Shown here: one piece after another, positions 39,723-48,040 of the stretch
How the letters are laid out: each line of letters begins with the position of its first letter
How positions within the stretch are numbered: position 1 is the stretch's first letter
Source: Nocardiopsis potens DSM 45234
GTDB lineage: Bacteria > Actinomycetota > Actinomycetes > Streptosporangiales > Streptosporangiaceae
Assembly (NCBI RefSeq): GCF_000341105.1
Contig: NZ_ANBB01000048.1
Coordinates: 1 to 64,000 of the forward strand
Length of the DNA stretch: 64,000 nt
Reading direction: 5' to 3'
Made by a program: the position numbers and the translations under genes
Notes under the pieces: generated by a model
What the model was told of the DNA's origin: nothing
The model's database searches: none
Seen by the model: only the letters and a program-made list of their open reading frames with translations

Positions 39723-40393
39723 TCAGGGTCGTGGTGGCGGAGGACCAGTGGGCGGTCCGCTCGGGGCTGGTGATGATCCTCGAAGGCGCCCCCGACATCG
39801 AGGTGGTGGCCGAGGCCGGGGACGGCGAGGAGGCGGTCGCGGCGGTCCGCCGCACCGGCCCCGACGTGGTGCTGATGGACGTGCGGATGCCGCGCAAGGA
39901 CGGCATCGCCGCGGCCCGCGAGCTGGCCGGCACCTCCACCGACGTCCTCGTGCTGACCACCTTCGACCTGGACGAGTACGTGTTCGGCGCACTGCGCGCC
40001 GGGGCCGCCGGGTTCCTGCTGAAGAACATCGAGGCCGACGCGCTGATCGAGGCGGTCCGGGTGGTCGCCCGGGGCGACGGGATGATCGCCCCGGCGGTGA
40101 CCAGGCGGCTCATCGCCGAGTTCGCCGGCCCCGGGCCCGGGGCCGCGCCGGAGCGGCCCCGGGTGGCCCCGGAGGCCCTCGCCGACCTCACCGCCCGCGA
40201 GCGCGAGGTGCTGGCCTGCATCGGCGAGGGCCTGTCCAACCGGCAGATCGCGCGCAGGCTCGGAATCACCGAGACCACCACCAAGACCCACGTCAGCCGG
40301 ATCCTCACCAAGCTGGACCTGCGCAGCCGGGTGCAGGCCGCGATCGTCGCCCAGGAGAGCCCCGGCCTGCACGGCGGCCCCCCTGGGCGATGA
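39719..40393 (+). CDS. NarL/LuxR-family response regulator
   Basis: 224 residues. The receiver domain (1-120) has acidic pair E8/D9, phospho-acceptor D54 in VVLMDVRMPRKDG, conserved Thr in 'LVLTTFDLDEYV' and Lys in 'AAGFLLKN'. LuxR-type helix-turn-helix at about 157-215: 'LTAREREVLACIGEGLSNRQIA', then 'ITETTTKTHVSRILTKLDLRSR'. Start ATG overlaps the kinase stop by four bases. Obvious partner of the kinase at 38397. The last residues (PPGR) and stop run into the hairpin at 40394, as in the 18137 gene. Confidence 0.93.
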   Translation: MIRVVVAEDQWAVRSGLVMILEGAPDIEVVAEAGDGEEAVAAVRRTGPDVVLMDVRMPRKDGIAAARELAGTSTDVLVLTTFDLDEYVFGALRAGAAGFLLKNIEADALIEAVRVVARGDGMIAPAVTRRLIAEFAGPGPGAAPERPRVAPEALADLTAREREVLACIGEGLSNRQIARRLGITETTTKTHVSRILTKLDLRSRVQAAIVAQESPGLHGGPPGR

Positions 40394-40445
40394 TCCCGGC
40401 GTCGCCGCCGCCCCGAAGCCGGTCGGGGCGGCGACGGCGCCGGGA
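40394..40445. repeat. Palindromic element C, variant of the A/B family
   Basis: Arms of 21 nt (40394-40414 with 40425-40445), two imperfect positions, 10-nt loop. The left end GGGCGATGATCCCGGCGTCGC (from 40385) matches element A with one substitution. As in A, the TGA inside GATGATC is the stop codon of the preceding gene. The interior differs, so it is either a diverged or a recombined member. It separates the response regulator from the convergent TetR gene and probably terminates both. Confidence 0.6.
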
Positions 40446-40506
40446 CCGGCGGGAGGGAGCGGCCGGCGGGGCGCCGTTCCGGGGCCGGCCGCCCTTCCCC
40501 CGCCGG

Positions 40507-41187
40507 CTAGGCGCGGACCGGGACCAGGGCGGCGATCAGCGCCTCCACCCCTTCGCCGAACTGGCGGGCGTGGTCGACGGGGACGTCGCGGAGCGCGGTG
40601 ACGGTGGGGAACCGGCCGTCCAGGGCGGCGGGCGACGGGCTCTCCAGGCCCCGGGAGCGGACCTCGCGGACCACCGCGCCGGTGACGTAGGACTCGAAGG
40701 CCGCGGCGGCGGAGACCACCGCGCCGCCGTCCAGGCCCGCCTCGGCGAAGGCGCCGTAGAGCAGCTCGGTGGAGCGCAGCGCGGGTACGGTGTCCGGCTG
40801 CCGGTTGATCAGCAGCTGCAGCGCGCCGGCGTGGCGGAGCAGGGCGGAGCGGTAGCGGTGCGCCCAGACCCGGAGCCGCTCGTCCCAGGGGATGTCCTCC
40901 GGCTCCTCCGCGCGCTCCTCCGGTTCCTCCGGGTCCCCCTCCCCGTCCCGCTCCGCGGCGGCCTCCTCCTCGGGGTCGGGGCGGTCCAGGTCGATGATGT
41001 AGGCGGCGATCGCATCGAAGAGCTGCTCCTTGCCGAGCGGGAAGTGGTGGTAGACCGCCATCGCCTCCACCTCCAGCGCGTCGCCGAGGCGGCGCATGGT
41101 CAGGCGGCGCAGCCCCTGGCCGTCGATGATGCGGAGGGCCTCGATGATGATCCGGTCGGTGCTCAGACCTGCGTTGTTACGGCTCAC
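40507..41187 (-). CDS. TetR-family regulator with acidic insert
   Basis: 226 residues. TetR DNA-binding domain at about 8-55 ('RIIIEALRIIDGQGLRRLTMRRL', 'AMAVYHHFPLGKEQLFDAI'). The ligand-binding half looks like the TetR_C tetracycline-repressor group ('RVWAHRYRSALLRHAGALQLL', 'GAVVSAAAAFESYVTGAV'). Between them, residues 68-98 are an unusual run rich in Asp, Glu and Pro. The ATG opens MSRNNAGLSTDRII. A divergent small gene lies 168 bp away. Ligand and target unknown. Confidence 0.8.
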   Translation of the reverse strand: MSRNNAGLSTDRIIIEALRIIDGQGLRRLTMRRLGDALEVEAMAVYHHFPLGKEQLFDAIAAYIIDLDRPDPEEEAAAERDGEGDPEEPEERAEEPEDIPWDERLRVWAHRYRSALLRHAGALQLLINRQPDTVPALRSTELLYGAFAEAGLDGGAVVSAAAAFESYVTGAVVREVRSRGLESPSPAALDGRFPTVTALRDVPVDHARQFGEGVEALIAALVPVRA

Positions 41188-41355
41188 AAGCGATCAGCCT
41201 AGGCATACGCCGTAAAGTCCGCCACCGGTTCCGGATGACGGCACGCCCTACCCGAAGTGACGCCGGGCACACTATGGTTGATGCGCCCGCCGTCCGGGAA
41301 CGCCGCGGAGGCGCGGCGGGCGCGTCGACCGCGAACGAGAGTGAGGAGCCTCGGA

Positions 41356-41757
41356 GTGGGTTGGGGACCGATCGGCCGCAAGGGCGATGAGAACCTGCGG
41401 CGCCGCCGCGAGGAGGACGAGCGCAGCGCCGGGCGCCTGCCCGGGCTGCTGGCGGAGGTGTCCGAAGCCGAGCGGGCGCTGGTCGCCGCGCAGGACGCGG
41501 GGGCGGGCGCCGAGGAGATGAACCGGCTCGGCACGGCGCTGGACGCGGCGCTCACCGCGGCGATGCGCGCCGCCTACGCCGAGGAGCGTCTGCTGGTCGG
41601 GGCGCGCGGCTACACCGACCGGATCTACCGGCGCAAGCGCCTGGCCCGCCCGGACGTGCGCGCCGCCACCGAGCGCGCCGAGCTGCTGCTCACCGCCAGG
41701 GAGACGCACCGCCTGCACGGCGTGCAGCGGATTCCGCGCCGCCCCGCCGGGGTCTGA
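41356..41757 (+). CDS. Small charged helical protein, unknown
   Basis: 133 residues from GTG 41356, chosen because GAGGAG lies 7 nt upstream; starts at 41281 or 41257 would add Arg-rich residues without a ribosome binding site. The sequence (opening GWGPIGRKGDENLRRRREED) is highly charged and helical through 'LPGLLAEVSEAERALVAA' and 'RLGTALDAALTAAMRAAYAEER', followed by a basic segment with 'GYTDRIYRRKRLARPDV'. A coiled-coil or nucleic acid-associated role is conceivable; no family was recognised. Confidence 0.55.
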   Translation: MGWGPIGRKGDENLRRRREEDERSAGRLPGLLAEVSEAERALVAAQDAGAGAEEMNRLGTALDAALTAAMRAAYAEERLLVGARGYTDRIYRRKRLARPDVRAATERAELLLTARETHRLHGVQRIPRRPAGV

Positions 41758-41766
41758 GGATGCGCG

Positions 41767-41800
41767 CCCCTCCCCGCGATGGCAGGATCTAGGGGAGGGG
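41767..41800 (+). terminator. Hairpin between the small gene and the GntR gene
   Basis: A 9-bp perfect stem (41767-41775 with 41792-41800) lies 10 bp after the stop of the small gene and 100 bp before the GntR start. Probable terminator. Confidence 0.5.
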
Positions 41801-41900
41801 TCGGCCCGGTGCCGCGCCCCGGCCGGACCGCCCGCACCCGGCGGCCGGCCGCGCAAGCCCCGCGGACGCGCGGGGGCGGACGACGACGGCAGGACCGACA

Positions 41901-42323
41901 GTGGCGACCGACGGGCCCGATTTCATCCGCATCGACCCAGAGTCCAAGGTGCCCCCCTACGAGCAGATCCGCTCCGCGGTCGCCAACGCCGCGGCCGAGG
42001 GGGAGATCCCGGTCGGCTACAAGCTGCCCACCGTGCGCGCCCTGGCCGGGCACCTGTCGGTCGCGGTGAACACCGTGGCCCGGGCCTACCGGGAGCTGGA
42101 GCAGGCCGGCGTACTGGAGACCCGGGGCCGCTCCGGCACCTTCGTCGCCGCCGGCGGCGACGACCAGCGCGCGGAGGCGGTCACCGCGGCCCGCGCCTAC
42201 GCCGACGTCGTCTCCCGGCTGGGCCTGCAGCGCAAGGAGGCGCTGGACATCGTGGCCGCGGCCCTGCTCCAGTCCGGCGGCGTCCCGGACCCGGACCGCC
42301 GCACCCCCGCCGCGGACCGCTGA
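41901..42323 (+). CDS. GntR-family regulator, YtrA-like
   Basis: 140 residues from a GTG start. The GntR winged helix covers about 15-85: 'PPYEQIRSAVANAAAEGEIP', 'KLPTVRALAGHLSVAVNTVARAYRELE', 'GVLETRGRSGTFV'. Only about 50 residues follow, forming two helices ('AVTAARAYADVVSRLGL', 'EALDIVAAALLQ'), which is typical of the small YtrA subgroup that usually controls ABC transporter genes nearby. No ABC gene is adjacent here; the nearest is the peptide ATPase 5 kb upstream. Target unknown. Confidence 0.88.
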   Translation: MATDGPDFIRIDPESKVPPYEQIRSAVANAAAEGEIPVGYKLPTVRALAGHLSVAVNTVARAYRELEQAGVLETRGRSGTFVAAGGDDQRAEAVTAARAYADVVSRLGLQRKEALDIVAAALLQSGGVPDPDRRTPAADR

Positions 42324-42605
42324 CCGCCCCGCGCCCCTTCCCCGCCCCGAAGGCCGCCGACGGGAGAAGCCCGGCGTGCGCGGGAGAACACCCGATCCCC
42401 TCCCCGACGGCTCCGCGGCGCGGCCCCGGCACCGCCGCCAGGCGGCGCGCTCCATCGGGGCCGATCGCCGGCCCCTCCTCTCCGCGCCCGGGAGGGTCCC
42501 GGGCGGCGCCGGCGGCCCGGCCGCCGACGCGGGGCCCTGAGGGCAGGGCGCGGTGACGGCGGAGCAGGCCGGGTGCCGAGGCGGGCGCCGGGGCGCGGTT
42601 CCGGG

Positions 42606-43229
42606 TCAGTCTCCGGGCGGGCCGTCGTCGAGCAGGCGCGGCGCCACCTCGGCGATGGTGCGCTCCAGGTCCTCCAGTGTGGTCGACCCGTGCAGCAGCA
42701 GGACCAGCTCCTGGGTCCAGACCTCGTGCAGGGCGCGGGCGAGCAGCCGGGCCCGCTCCGAGGGGGACTCGGCGGTCTCCGGCCCGTAGGCGCTGTACAG
42801 CACGACCGAGGTGAGCCGGTCCTGGACGGCCGAGCGCCAGTCCACCACCGAGGCGTCGGCCGAGTTCGCGGCGCGCAGCATCGCGTCGGCGAGTTCGGGC
42901 TCGCGCAGGATCCAGCGGGCGGTGCGGACCAGTACGCCCGCGGCGCGCTCCCCGGGGCTCTCCCCGAGCAGCGGCCGCCGCCGGATCGAGGCGTCCAGGG
43001 AGGCGATCTCCCCGGCCAGCACCGCGACCATCAGGTGCGTCTTGGACGGGTAGTAGCGGTACAGCGTGGCCAGCGCGACGTCGGCCCGCTCGGCCACGTC
43101 GCGCATGTGCACGCTCTCCAGGCCGCCGCGGGCGGCGAGCGCGGCCGCGGCCCGGGTGATCCGCTCGCGCCGCCGCCGCTCGTTGCGCTCCCTGGCGGTG
43201 AGGTGCTGCTCGGCGTGGTGCGCGCTCAC
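42606..43229 (-). CDS. TetR-family regulator, KstR-like
   Basis: 207 residues. The N-terminal helix-turn-helix ('RRRERITRAAAALAARGGLESV', 'MRDVAERADVALATLYRYYPSK', 'THLMVAVLAGEI') closely follows the KstR group that controls steroid and lipid catabolism in actinobacteria. The C-terminal half ('AAGVLVRTARWILREPELADAML', 'VWTQELVLLLHGST') also fits that architecture. No sterol genes are adjacent, so the regulon is unclear; a role in lipid metabolism is only inferred. Confidence 0.82.
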   Translation of the reverse strand: MSAHHAEQHLTARERNERRRRERITRAAAALAARGGLESVHMRDVAERADVALATLYRYYPSKTHLMVAVLAGEIASLDASIRRRPLLGESPGERAAGVLVRTARWILREPELADAMLRAANSADASVVDWRSAVQDRLTSVVLYSAYGPETAESPSERARLLARALHEVWTQELVLLLHGSTTLEDLERTIAEVAPRLLDDGPPGD

Positions 43230-43505
43230 GTTCTCCCCGGGTCTGCGAAGGGGCTGCGGGTGGGCCCCGGTGCGTCGCGGCAGGCCTCCGCCGCGGTGCC
43301 GCGGAAGGCCGGCGCGGGGGGCGGTCGGCCCCCGGCTGGATCGGCGTCCGCTACGTTAGCGCAGCCGCCCCCGGAGCGCCGCCTCCGCGCCCCCGCCGCG
43401 GTTTCGCGGCGCGATCCCGCGGCGGTGCCGAGGCGGGTCCGCGGGCCCTGCACCGCGGTCGTGCGCCGCGCCGGGGCGGGCGGGGGAGGGGCCTCGGCGG
43501 GGAGG

Positions 43506-43877
43506 TCAGCGGCGGCCCAGGCCGACCACGGCGATCAGATAGAGCATGAGCATGCCGAGCCAGGAGAGCAGTACCCCGGCGGGCCCCAGCAGCCCTCCGG
43601 AGACCGCGGTCAGCGGGATGGACAGCACCATCGCGATCAGCCCGAGGATGAGGCGGGGGCTCTTCCACTGCTCGTCGTAGCTCACCCGCTGCTTCGGCTC
43701 CCTCCCGCCCAGCCGGCCCGCCAGGTGGGCGTCGACGCGCGCCTCAACGGCGGAGTCGATCCGCTCGACGAGCGAGGCGGCGATCGCGTCGTCGTAGTCG
43801 GGGCCGAGCTCCCGGCTGGTCTGCAGGGCGGCCGCCACCTCGTCGCGAGGGGCCTTCGGCGGGGTCTGTCGCTCCAT
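43506..43877 (-). CDS. Small two-helix membrane protein, unknown
   Basis: 123 residues from ATG 43877 (MERQTPPKAPRDEVAAAL); the frame to 43892 adds five residues and is less likely. A cytoplasmic N-terminal half containing a helical 'AIAASLVERIDSAVEARVDAHLAGR' precedes two membrane helices ('LILGLIAMVLSIPLTAVS' and 'AGVLLSWLGMLMLYLIAVVGL'). It is related to small actinobacterial integral membrane proteins whose N-terminal amphipathic region is DUF1707-like in build, but I cannot place it in a family. It follows the sigma factor gene beyond a terminator. Confidence 0.65.
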   Translation of the reverse strand: MERQTPPKAPRDEVAAALQTSRELGPDYDDAIAASLVERIDSAVEARVDAHLAGRLGGREPKQRVSYDEQWKSPRLILGLIAMVLSIPLTAVSGGLLGPAGVLLSWLGMLMLYLIAVVGLGRR

Positions 43878-43999
43878 GCCGCCATTGTCCACCCGGGCGG
43901 GCCCCGGTACCCGCCGGCTCAGGGGACGACCAGGGAAGAATCAGGGTTCCCCGATCCCGGGCCCTGCCCCTCCCCGGTCACCGCGGAAGGGCGGCGCGG

Positions 44000-44037
44000 A
44001 AAAGGCCCCGCGCCCGCCGGGGGCGGGCGCGGGGCCT
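44000..44037 (-). terminator. Intrinsic terminator of the sigma factor gene
   Basis: Read on the minus strand, a perfect 16-bp stem (44022-44037 with 44003-44018) with a 3-nt loop is followed by TTTT. It begins 34 bp after the sigma factor stop. Confidence 0.8.
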
Positions 44038-44070
44038 AAGGAGTGTTCGGTTGTGCCGCCTCCGGCGGGG

Positions 44071-45366
44071 TCAGCTGGCGAAGTCCAGCAGCTGCCGGGC
44101 CCGGCTGGGGTGGCGGAGCTTGGACAGCGACTGCTTCTCCAGCTGGCGGATGCGCTCCCGGGTCAGCCCGAGGTGCTTGCCGATCTCGTCGAGGGTCCGC
44201 GGGCGGCCGTCCATCAGGCCGAACCGCAGCGACATGATGGTCGCCTCGCGCGGCTCCAGGTCCTCCAGGGCCCGGCGCAGCTGGTCGGCCATGAGCTGGC
44301 GGTCGACCACCTCGGAGGCCTCGGAGGCGTCGATGTCCTCGATGAGGTCGCCGATCCGGGTCTCGCCGTCCTCGCCGATGGTGGAGTCGAGGCTGATCGG
44401 CTGGCGGGTGACGCGCAGCAGCTCCTCGATCTGGGCCGGGGTCTTGTCCAGCTCGTGGGCGAGCTCCTCGGGGGAGGGTTCGCGCCCCAGGGTCTGGTGC
44501 ATCTCCCGCTCCAGCCTGCTCACCTTGCTGAGCAGTTCGAGCACGTGCACCGGGAGCCGGATGGTGCGGGCGGAGTCGGCGAAGCCGCGCTGTATGGCCT
44601 GCCGGATCCACCACATGGCGTAGGTGGAGAACTTGTAGCCCTTGGCGTAGTCGAACTTCTCCACCGCGCGGATCAGCCCGAGGTTGCCCTCCTGGACCAC
44701 GTCCAGCAGGGACATGCCGCGGTCGCTGTACTTCTTGGCGACCGAGACCACCAGCCGCAGGTTGGCCTCCAGCATGTGCTGCTTGGCCTGGCGGCCGTCC
44801 TCGGCGATCGACTCCAGGTCGGCCCGCTCGGCGTCGCCGAGCGCCTCGGGGGCCGGCGAACCGGGGAGGTTGCCCAGCAGGTGGTCGGCGTACAGGCCGG
44901 CCTCGATCCGCTTGGACAGGTCCACCTCCTGCTCGGCGGTGAGCAGCTGGCGGCGGCCGATCGCCTTCAGGTAGGTGTGGACGGAGTCGCCCATGGCGGG
45001 GGACTGGTCGTCGAGGTCGGCCTCGACCTCGCCGCCGGAGGCCTTGGCGCCCTTGCCGCGCGCGGCGGGGGCCTTCACCATGTCCAGTGCCTCTTCGAGG
45101 GCCTCGTCCTCGGTGTCGGCGTCCACCGACTCCACTCCGGAGGCGTCCTCGCCGTTGGCGAGCCGCACCCCGGCGTCGGTGAGCTCACGCAGGATGGAGC
45201 GGCCGTCGGACGGGCTGATGCCCGCTGCGGAGAACGCGCCCCGGAGCTCCGCCAGGGACAGGTGTCCCTGCGAGCGCCCCCGGGTGATCAGCTCGTTGAG
45301 AGCCGCCGATGCGGCGTCCCCGGTCTCCGTGATCGCAGGAGAAGTGGCTAGGGCAGTGCGCGTCAT
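44071..45366 (-). CDS. RNA polymerase sigma factor, RpoD/HrdB type
   Basis: 431 residues with the full sigma-70 series. A region 1.1-like segment is at about 22-68 ('LNELITRGRSQGHLSLAELRGAFSAAG'-like, in pieces). Region 1.2 is near 122 ('DSVHTYLKAIGRRQLLTAEQE'), region 2 at about 200-265 ('LRLVVSVAKKYSDRGMSLLD', 'GLIRAVEKFDYAKGYKFS', 'YAMWWIRQAI'), region 3, and region 4 ('EIGKHLGLTRERIRQLEKQS'). Principal or group 2 sigma factor; the presence of 1.1 favours a principal-like role, while the LLDFAS ending differs from the usual LRDYLD of HrdB/SigA. Whether it is the only such factor cannot be told from the window. Confidence 0.9.
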   Translation of the reverse strand: MTRTALATSPAITETGDAASAALNELITRGRSQGHLSLAELRGAFSAAGISPSDGRSILRELTDAGVRLANGEDASGVESVDADTEDEALEEALDMVKAPAARGKGAKASGGEVEADLDDQSPAMGDSVHTYLKAIGRRQLLTAEQEVDLSKRIEAGLYADHLLGNLPGSPAPEALGDAERADLESIAEDGRQAKQHMLEANLRLVVSVAKKYSDRGMSLLDVVQEGNLGLIRAVEKFDYAKGYKFSTYAMWWIRQAIQRGFADSARTIRLPVHVLELLSKVSRLEREMHQTLGREPSPEELAHELDKTPAQIEELLRVTRQPISLDSTIGEDGETRIGDLIEDIDASEASEVVDRQLMADQLRRALEDLEPREATIMSLRFGLMDGRPRTLDEIGKHLGLTRERIRQLEKQSLSKLRHPSRARQLLDFAS

Positions 45367-45713
45367 GAAGGCACCTCCCTCCCTTCCAAGACGTGAGGCG
45401 CGCGGCGACCTCTGGAACCGCCGACTCGGCGCGCCATTATGTCTAACGTGTCAGAGAGTCAAATGTTCCCGGTCTCGATTGGATATCGTCCGCCGTGGAA
45501 CACATCACGGTCGCGGGTGTTCCGACCGGTCCGCAGAGCAGGTAGGGCGCTGCCTCGCGCATCGGCGGGGGAACCCGGGGTTCGCACCACCGACCTCCTG
45601 GGGGCGACTCAGGGACTGGGTGTCCTGATAGACGCCTCCGGCGCGCCGGAAGTTCCCTCGATCCGCCGATTCGGTGGATTCCCCCCGGTTCGCCCCGGGG
45701 ATCCGGGGCCGGT
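45367..45713. other. 347-bp region between sigma factor start and menE end
   Basis: Contains the leader and promoter of the sigma factor (minus strand) and the trailer of menE. A stretch at about 45530-45600 resembles parts of a tRNA (GGTAGGGCGCTGCC and GGTTCG) but does not fold as one. No open frame with a ribosome binding site was seen. Confidence 0.45.
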
Positions 45714-46898
45714 TCAGCCCTCGGCCGCGGGCTCCGCGGGGGCGGCCGCCCGCAGCGCGGCCAGGTCGGGCTTGCCCGAGGCCAGCAGCGGGAGCCGGGG
45801 GCGCAGCTCCAGCTCGCGCGGGGCCGCGTAGCGGGGCAGCCGGGCGCGCACCGCGGCGCGGAGCTCCTCCAGCGCAGGCGGGCGGTCCGGGTCGGCGGGG
45901 ACCACCACCGCGGCGACCCGCTCGCCCCACTCCGGGTCGGGCCGGCCCACCACCGCGGCCTCGGCGACCCCGGGCAGGTCCGCCAGGACCCCGGCGACCT
46001 CCCCGGCGACCACCTTGTGCCCGCCGGTGTTGATCACGTCGTCGATCCGGCCGCGGATCCGCAGCCGGCCGCCGGCGTCCAGCTCCCCCAGGTCGCCGGT
46101 GCGGAACCGGATCCGGCCCCCGGCGTCGGCCACCAGGTGCTCGGCGGTGGCCCCGGGCGCGAGCCGGTACCCGGAGAACAGCACCGGCCCGGAGAGCAGC
46201 ACCCGCCCGGTGCCGTCCGTCTCGGCGCGCACCCCGTCCAGCGGGACCCCGTCGTAGACGCAGCCGCCGCAGGTCTCGCTCATCCCGTAGGTGGTGGCCA
46301 CCCGGCCGCCGGCCGCGCGGGCCGCCTCCAGCAGCGGGGCCTCGGCCGCCGCCCCGCCCAGCAGGATCGAACCGAACAGCGACAGGTCGGCGCCGTGCGC
46401 CAGCAGCCGGCGCAGCTGGGTGGGGACCAGCGACACGTGCGGGCGGCGGTACCCGGCCGCCGCCTCCGCCAGCGCGGCCGGGTCGAACGGGACGTGCACC
46501 GCCTCGGTGCCGCCGACCAGCGCCCGCAGCACCACCTGGAGCCCGGAGATGTGCGCGGTGGGCAGGGTGCACAGCCAGGTGTCGCCGGGGCGCGCGCCCA
46601 CCCGCGCGCTGGAGGCGCGCGCCGAGTGCAGCAGCGCGGAGGCGGGCAGCACCGCGCCCTTCGGCGTCCCGGTGGAGCCGGAGGTCGCGATGGTCAGGGC
46701 GGTGCCGCCGGCGACCGGCTCGCCGCCGGGCAGCTCCCGCACGCCGTCCGGGGTGCGCAGGGAGGAGGGGCGCATCGCCTCCAGCAGGGTGCGCAGCCGG
46801 GGCTCGGGAAGGGAGGCGTCGAGCGGCAGCAGTGCCGGACCGGACCCGTCGAGCGCGGCGGAGAGGAGTTCGGTGAGCTGCCCTGGGGCCAGGCCCAT
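45714..46898 (-). CDS. menE: o-Succinylbenzoate--CoA ligase MenE
   Basis: Activates o-succinylbenzoate to its CoA ester for menaquinone synthesis. 394 residues with adenylate-forming motifs: ATSGSTGTPKGA (71-82), 'TYGMSETCGGCVYDG', 'RFRTGDLGELD' and 'GRIDDVINTGGHKV', and the terminal lysine in 'LLASGKPDLAAL'. The 'SETCGGCVYDGVPL' wording is characteristic of MenE. ATG 46898 is chosen by family extent; GTG 46925 is an alternative and neither has a strong ribosome binding site. It is divergent from menB with about 210 bp between. Confidence 0.9.
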   Translation of the reverse strand: MGLAPGQLTELLSAALDGSGPALLPLDASLPEPRLRTLLEAMRPSSLRTPDGVRELPGGEPVAGGTALTIATSGSTGTPKGAVLPASALLHSARASSARVGARPGDTWLCTLPTAHISGLQVVLRALVGGTEAVHVPFDPAALAEAAAGYRRPHVSLVPTQLRRLLAHGADLSLFGSILLGGAAAEAPLLEAARAAGGRVATTYGMSETCGGCVYDGVPLDGVRAETDGTGRVLLSGPVLFSGYRLAPGATAEHLVADAGGRIRFRTGDLGELDAGGRLRIRGRIDDVINTGGHKVVAGEVAGVLADLPGVAEAAVVGRPDPEWGERVAAVVVPADPDRPPALEELRAAVRARLPRYAAPRELELRPRLPLLASGKPDLAALRAAAPAEPAAEG

Positions 46899-47108
46899 GA
46901 CGGCCTGGAGTGGTCGTTCCTGCACGGCCCCCAAGGGTATCGGGCCGCTCGCGGGCCTGCGCCGCGGCCCGGACGCGCGGGTCCGGCCGCCGGGGCTGCG
47001 TACGGTTCCGCAGCTCGGGACTACTAAGGTTGACGTGATTCGACCGCCCGGTGTCCGGCCCTCGGAGCGGCCCGGATGCGCGGCGGACGCGTGAGTTCCA
47101 GTGAGGAG

Positions 47109-47957
47109 ATGACGAAGATCGTGAGTGGCGTCGATTGGAAGCGGTCGGGCGAGTACACCGACATCGTTTACGAGACCGCCGAGGGCATCGCCAAGATCAC
47201 GATCAACCGGCCCGAGGTGCACAACGCCTTCCGCCCGCAGACCCTGTTCGAGCTGCAGCAGGCCTTCAACATCGCGCGGGACGACTCCGAGGTCGGGGTG
47301 ATCATCTTCACCGGGGCCGGGGATCAGGCGTTCTGCTCGGGCGGGGACCAGAAGATCCGCGGCGAGGACGGCTACCTGGGCGATGACGCGGTGGCCCGCC
47401 AGGGCATCGGCCGGCTCAACGTGCTGGACCTGCAGGTGCAGATCCGGCGGCTGCCCAAGCCGGTGATCTGCATGGTGGCCGGGTGGTCCATCGGCGGCGG
47501 CAACGTGCTGCAGGTCTGCTGCGACCTGACCATCGCCGCCGACAACGCGAAGTTCGGCCAGACCGGGCCGAAGGTGGGCTCCTTCGACGGCGGGTACGGG
47601 TCCTGGCTGCTGGCCCAGACGGTGGGGCTGAAGAAGGCGCGCGAGATCTGGTACCTGTGCCGCCAGTACAGCGCCCAGGAGGCCCTGGACATGGGCATGG
47701 TCAACACCGTGGTGCCGCTGGAGCGCCTCGAAGAGGAGACCGTGGCCTGGGCGCGGGAGATGCTGGAGAAGTCCCCGCTGGCGCTGCGGATGGTCAAGGG
47801 CGCGATCAACGCGGTCAGCGACGGTGCGGCGGGGATGCAGCAGTTCGCCGGGGACGCGACGATGCTCTACTACATGAGCGAGGAGGCCCAGGAGGGCCGG
47901 GACGCGTTCAAAGAGAAGCGGCGTCCGGAGTTCGACCGCTTCCCCCGCAGGCCCTAG
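47109..47957 (+). CDS. menB: 1,4-Dihydroxy-2-naphthoyl-CoA synthase MenB
   Basis: Closes the second ring of the naphthoquinone. 282 residues of the crotonase superfamily: '[14 protein letters not shown]' , '[11 protein letters not shown]' (oxyanion hole Gly), '[21 protein letters not shown]' in pieces, 'GSFDGGYGS' with the catalytic Asp, and the conserved '[12 protein letters not shown]'-type C-terminus. The '[17 protein letters not shown]' opening is standard MenB. The start is uncertain: ATG 47109 follows GAGGAG with no spacer, and GTGs at 47091 and 47121 are alternatives. Upstream of menC and menD on the same strand. Confidence 0.95.
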   Translation: MTKIVSGVDWKRSGEYTDIVYETAEGIAKITINRPEVHNAFRPQTLFELQQAFNIARDDSEVGVIIFTGAGDQAFCSGGDQKIRGEDGYLGDDAVARQGIGRLNVLDLQVQIRRLPKPVICMVAGWSIGGGNVLQVCCDLTIAADNAKFGQTGPKVGSFDGGYGSWLLAQTVGLKKAREIWYLCRQYSAQEALDMGMVNTVVPLERLEEETVAWAREMLEKSPLALRMVKGAINAVSDGAAGMQQFAGDATMLYYMSEEAQEGRDAFKEKRRPEFDRFPRRP

Positions 47958-48040
47958 CAGAACCCGGCCCCGGCCCCGCGCGGGCCGGGGCGGCCGCGCC
48001 CCCGACCGCGGCCGAGAGCTGACGATGGGAGGCGGCCGGG

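Noticed and set aside
45530-45600. tRNA-like string (GGTAGGGCGCTGCC with a later GGTTCG)
   Set aside because: The D-stem, anticodon stem and acceptor stem do not pair; only the T-arm is partly formed. Probably chance similarity or an old remnant, not a tRNA gene.
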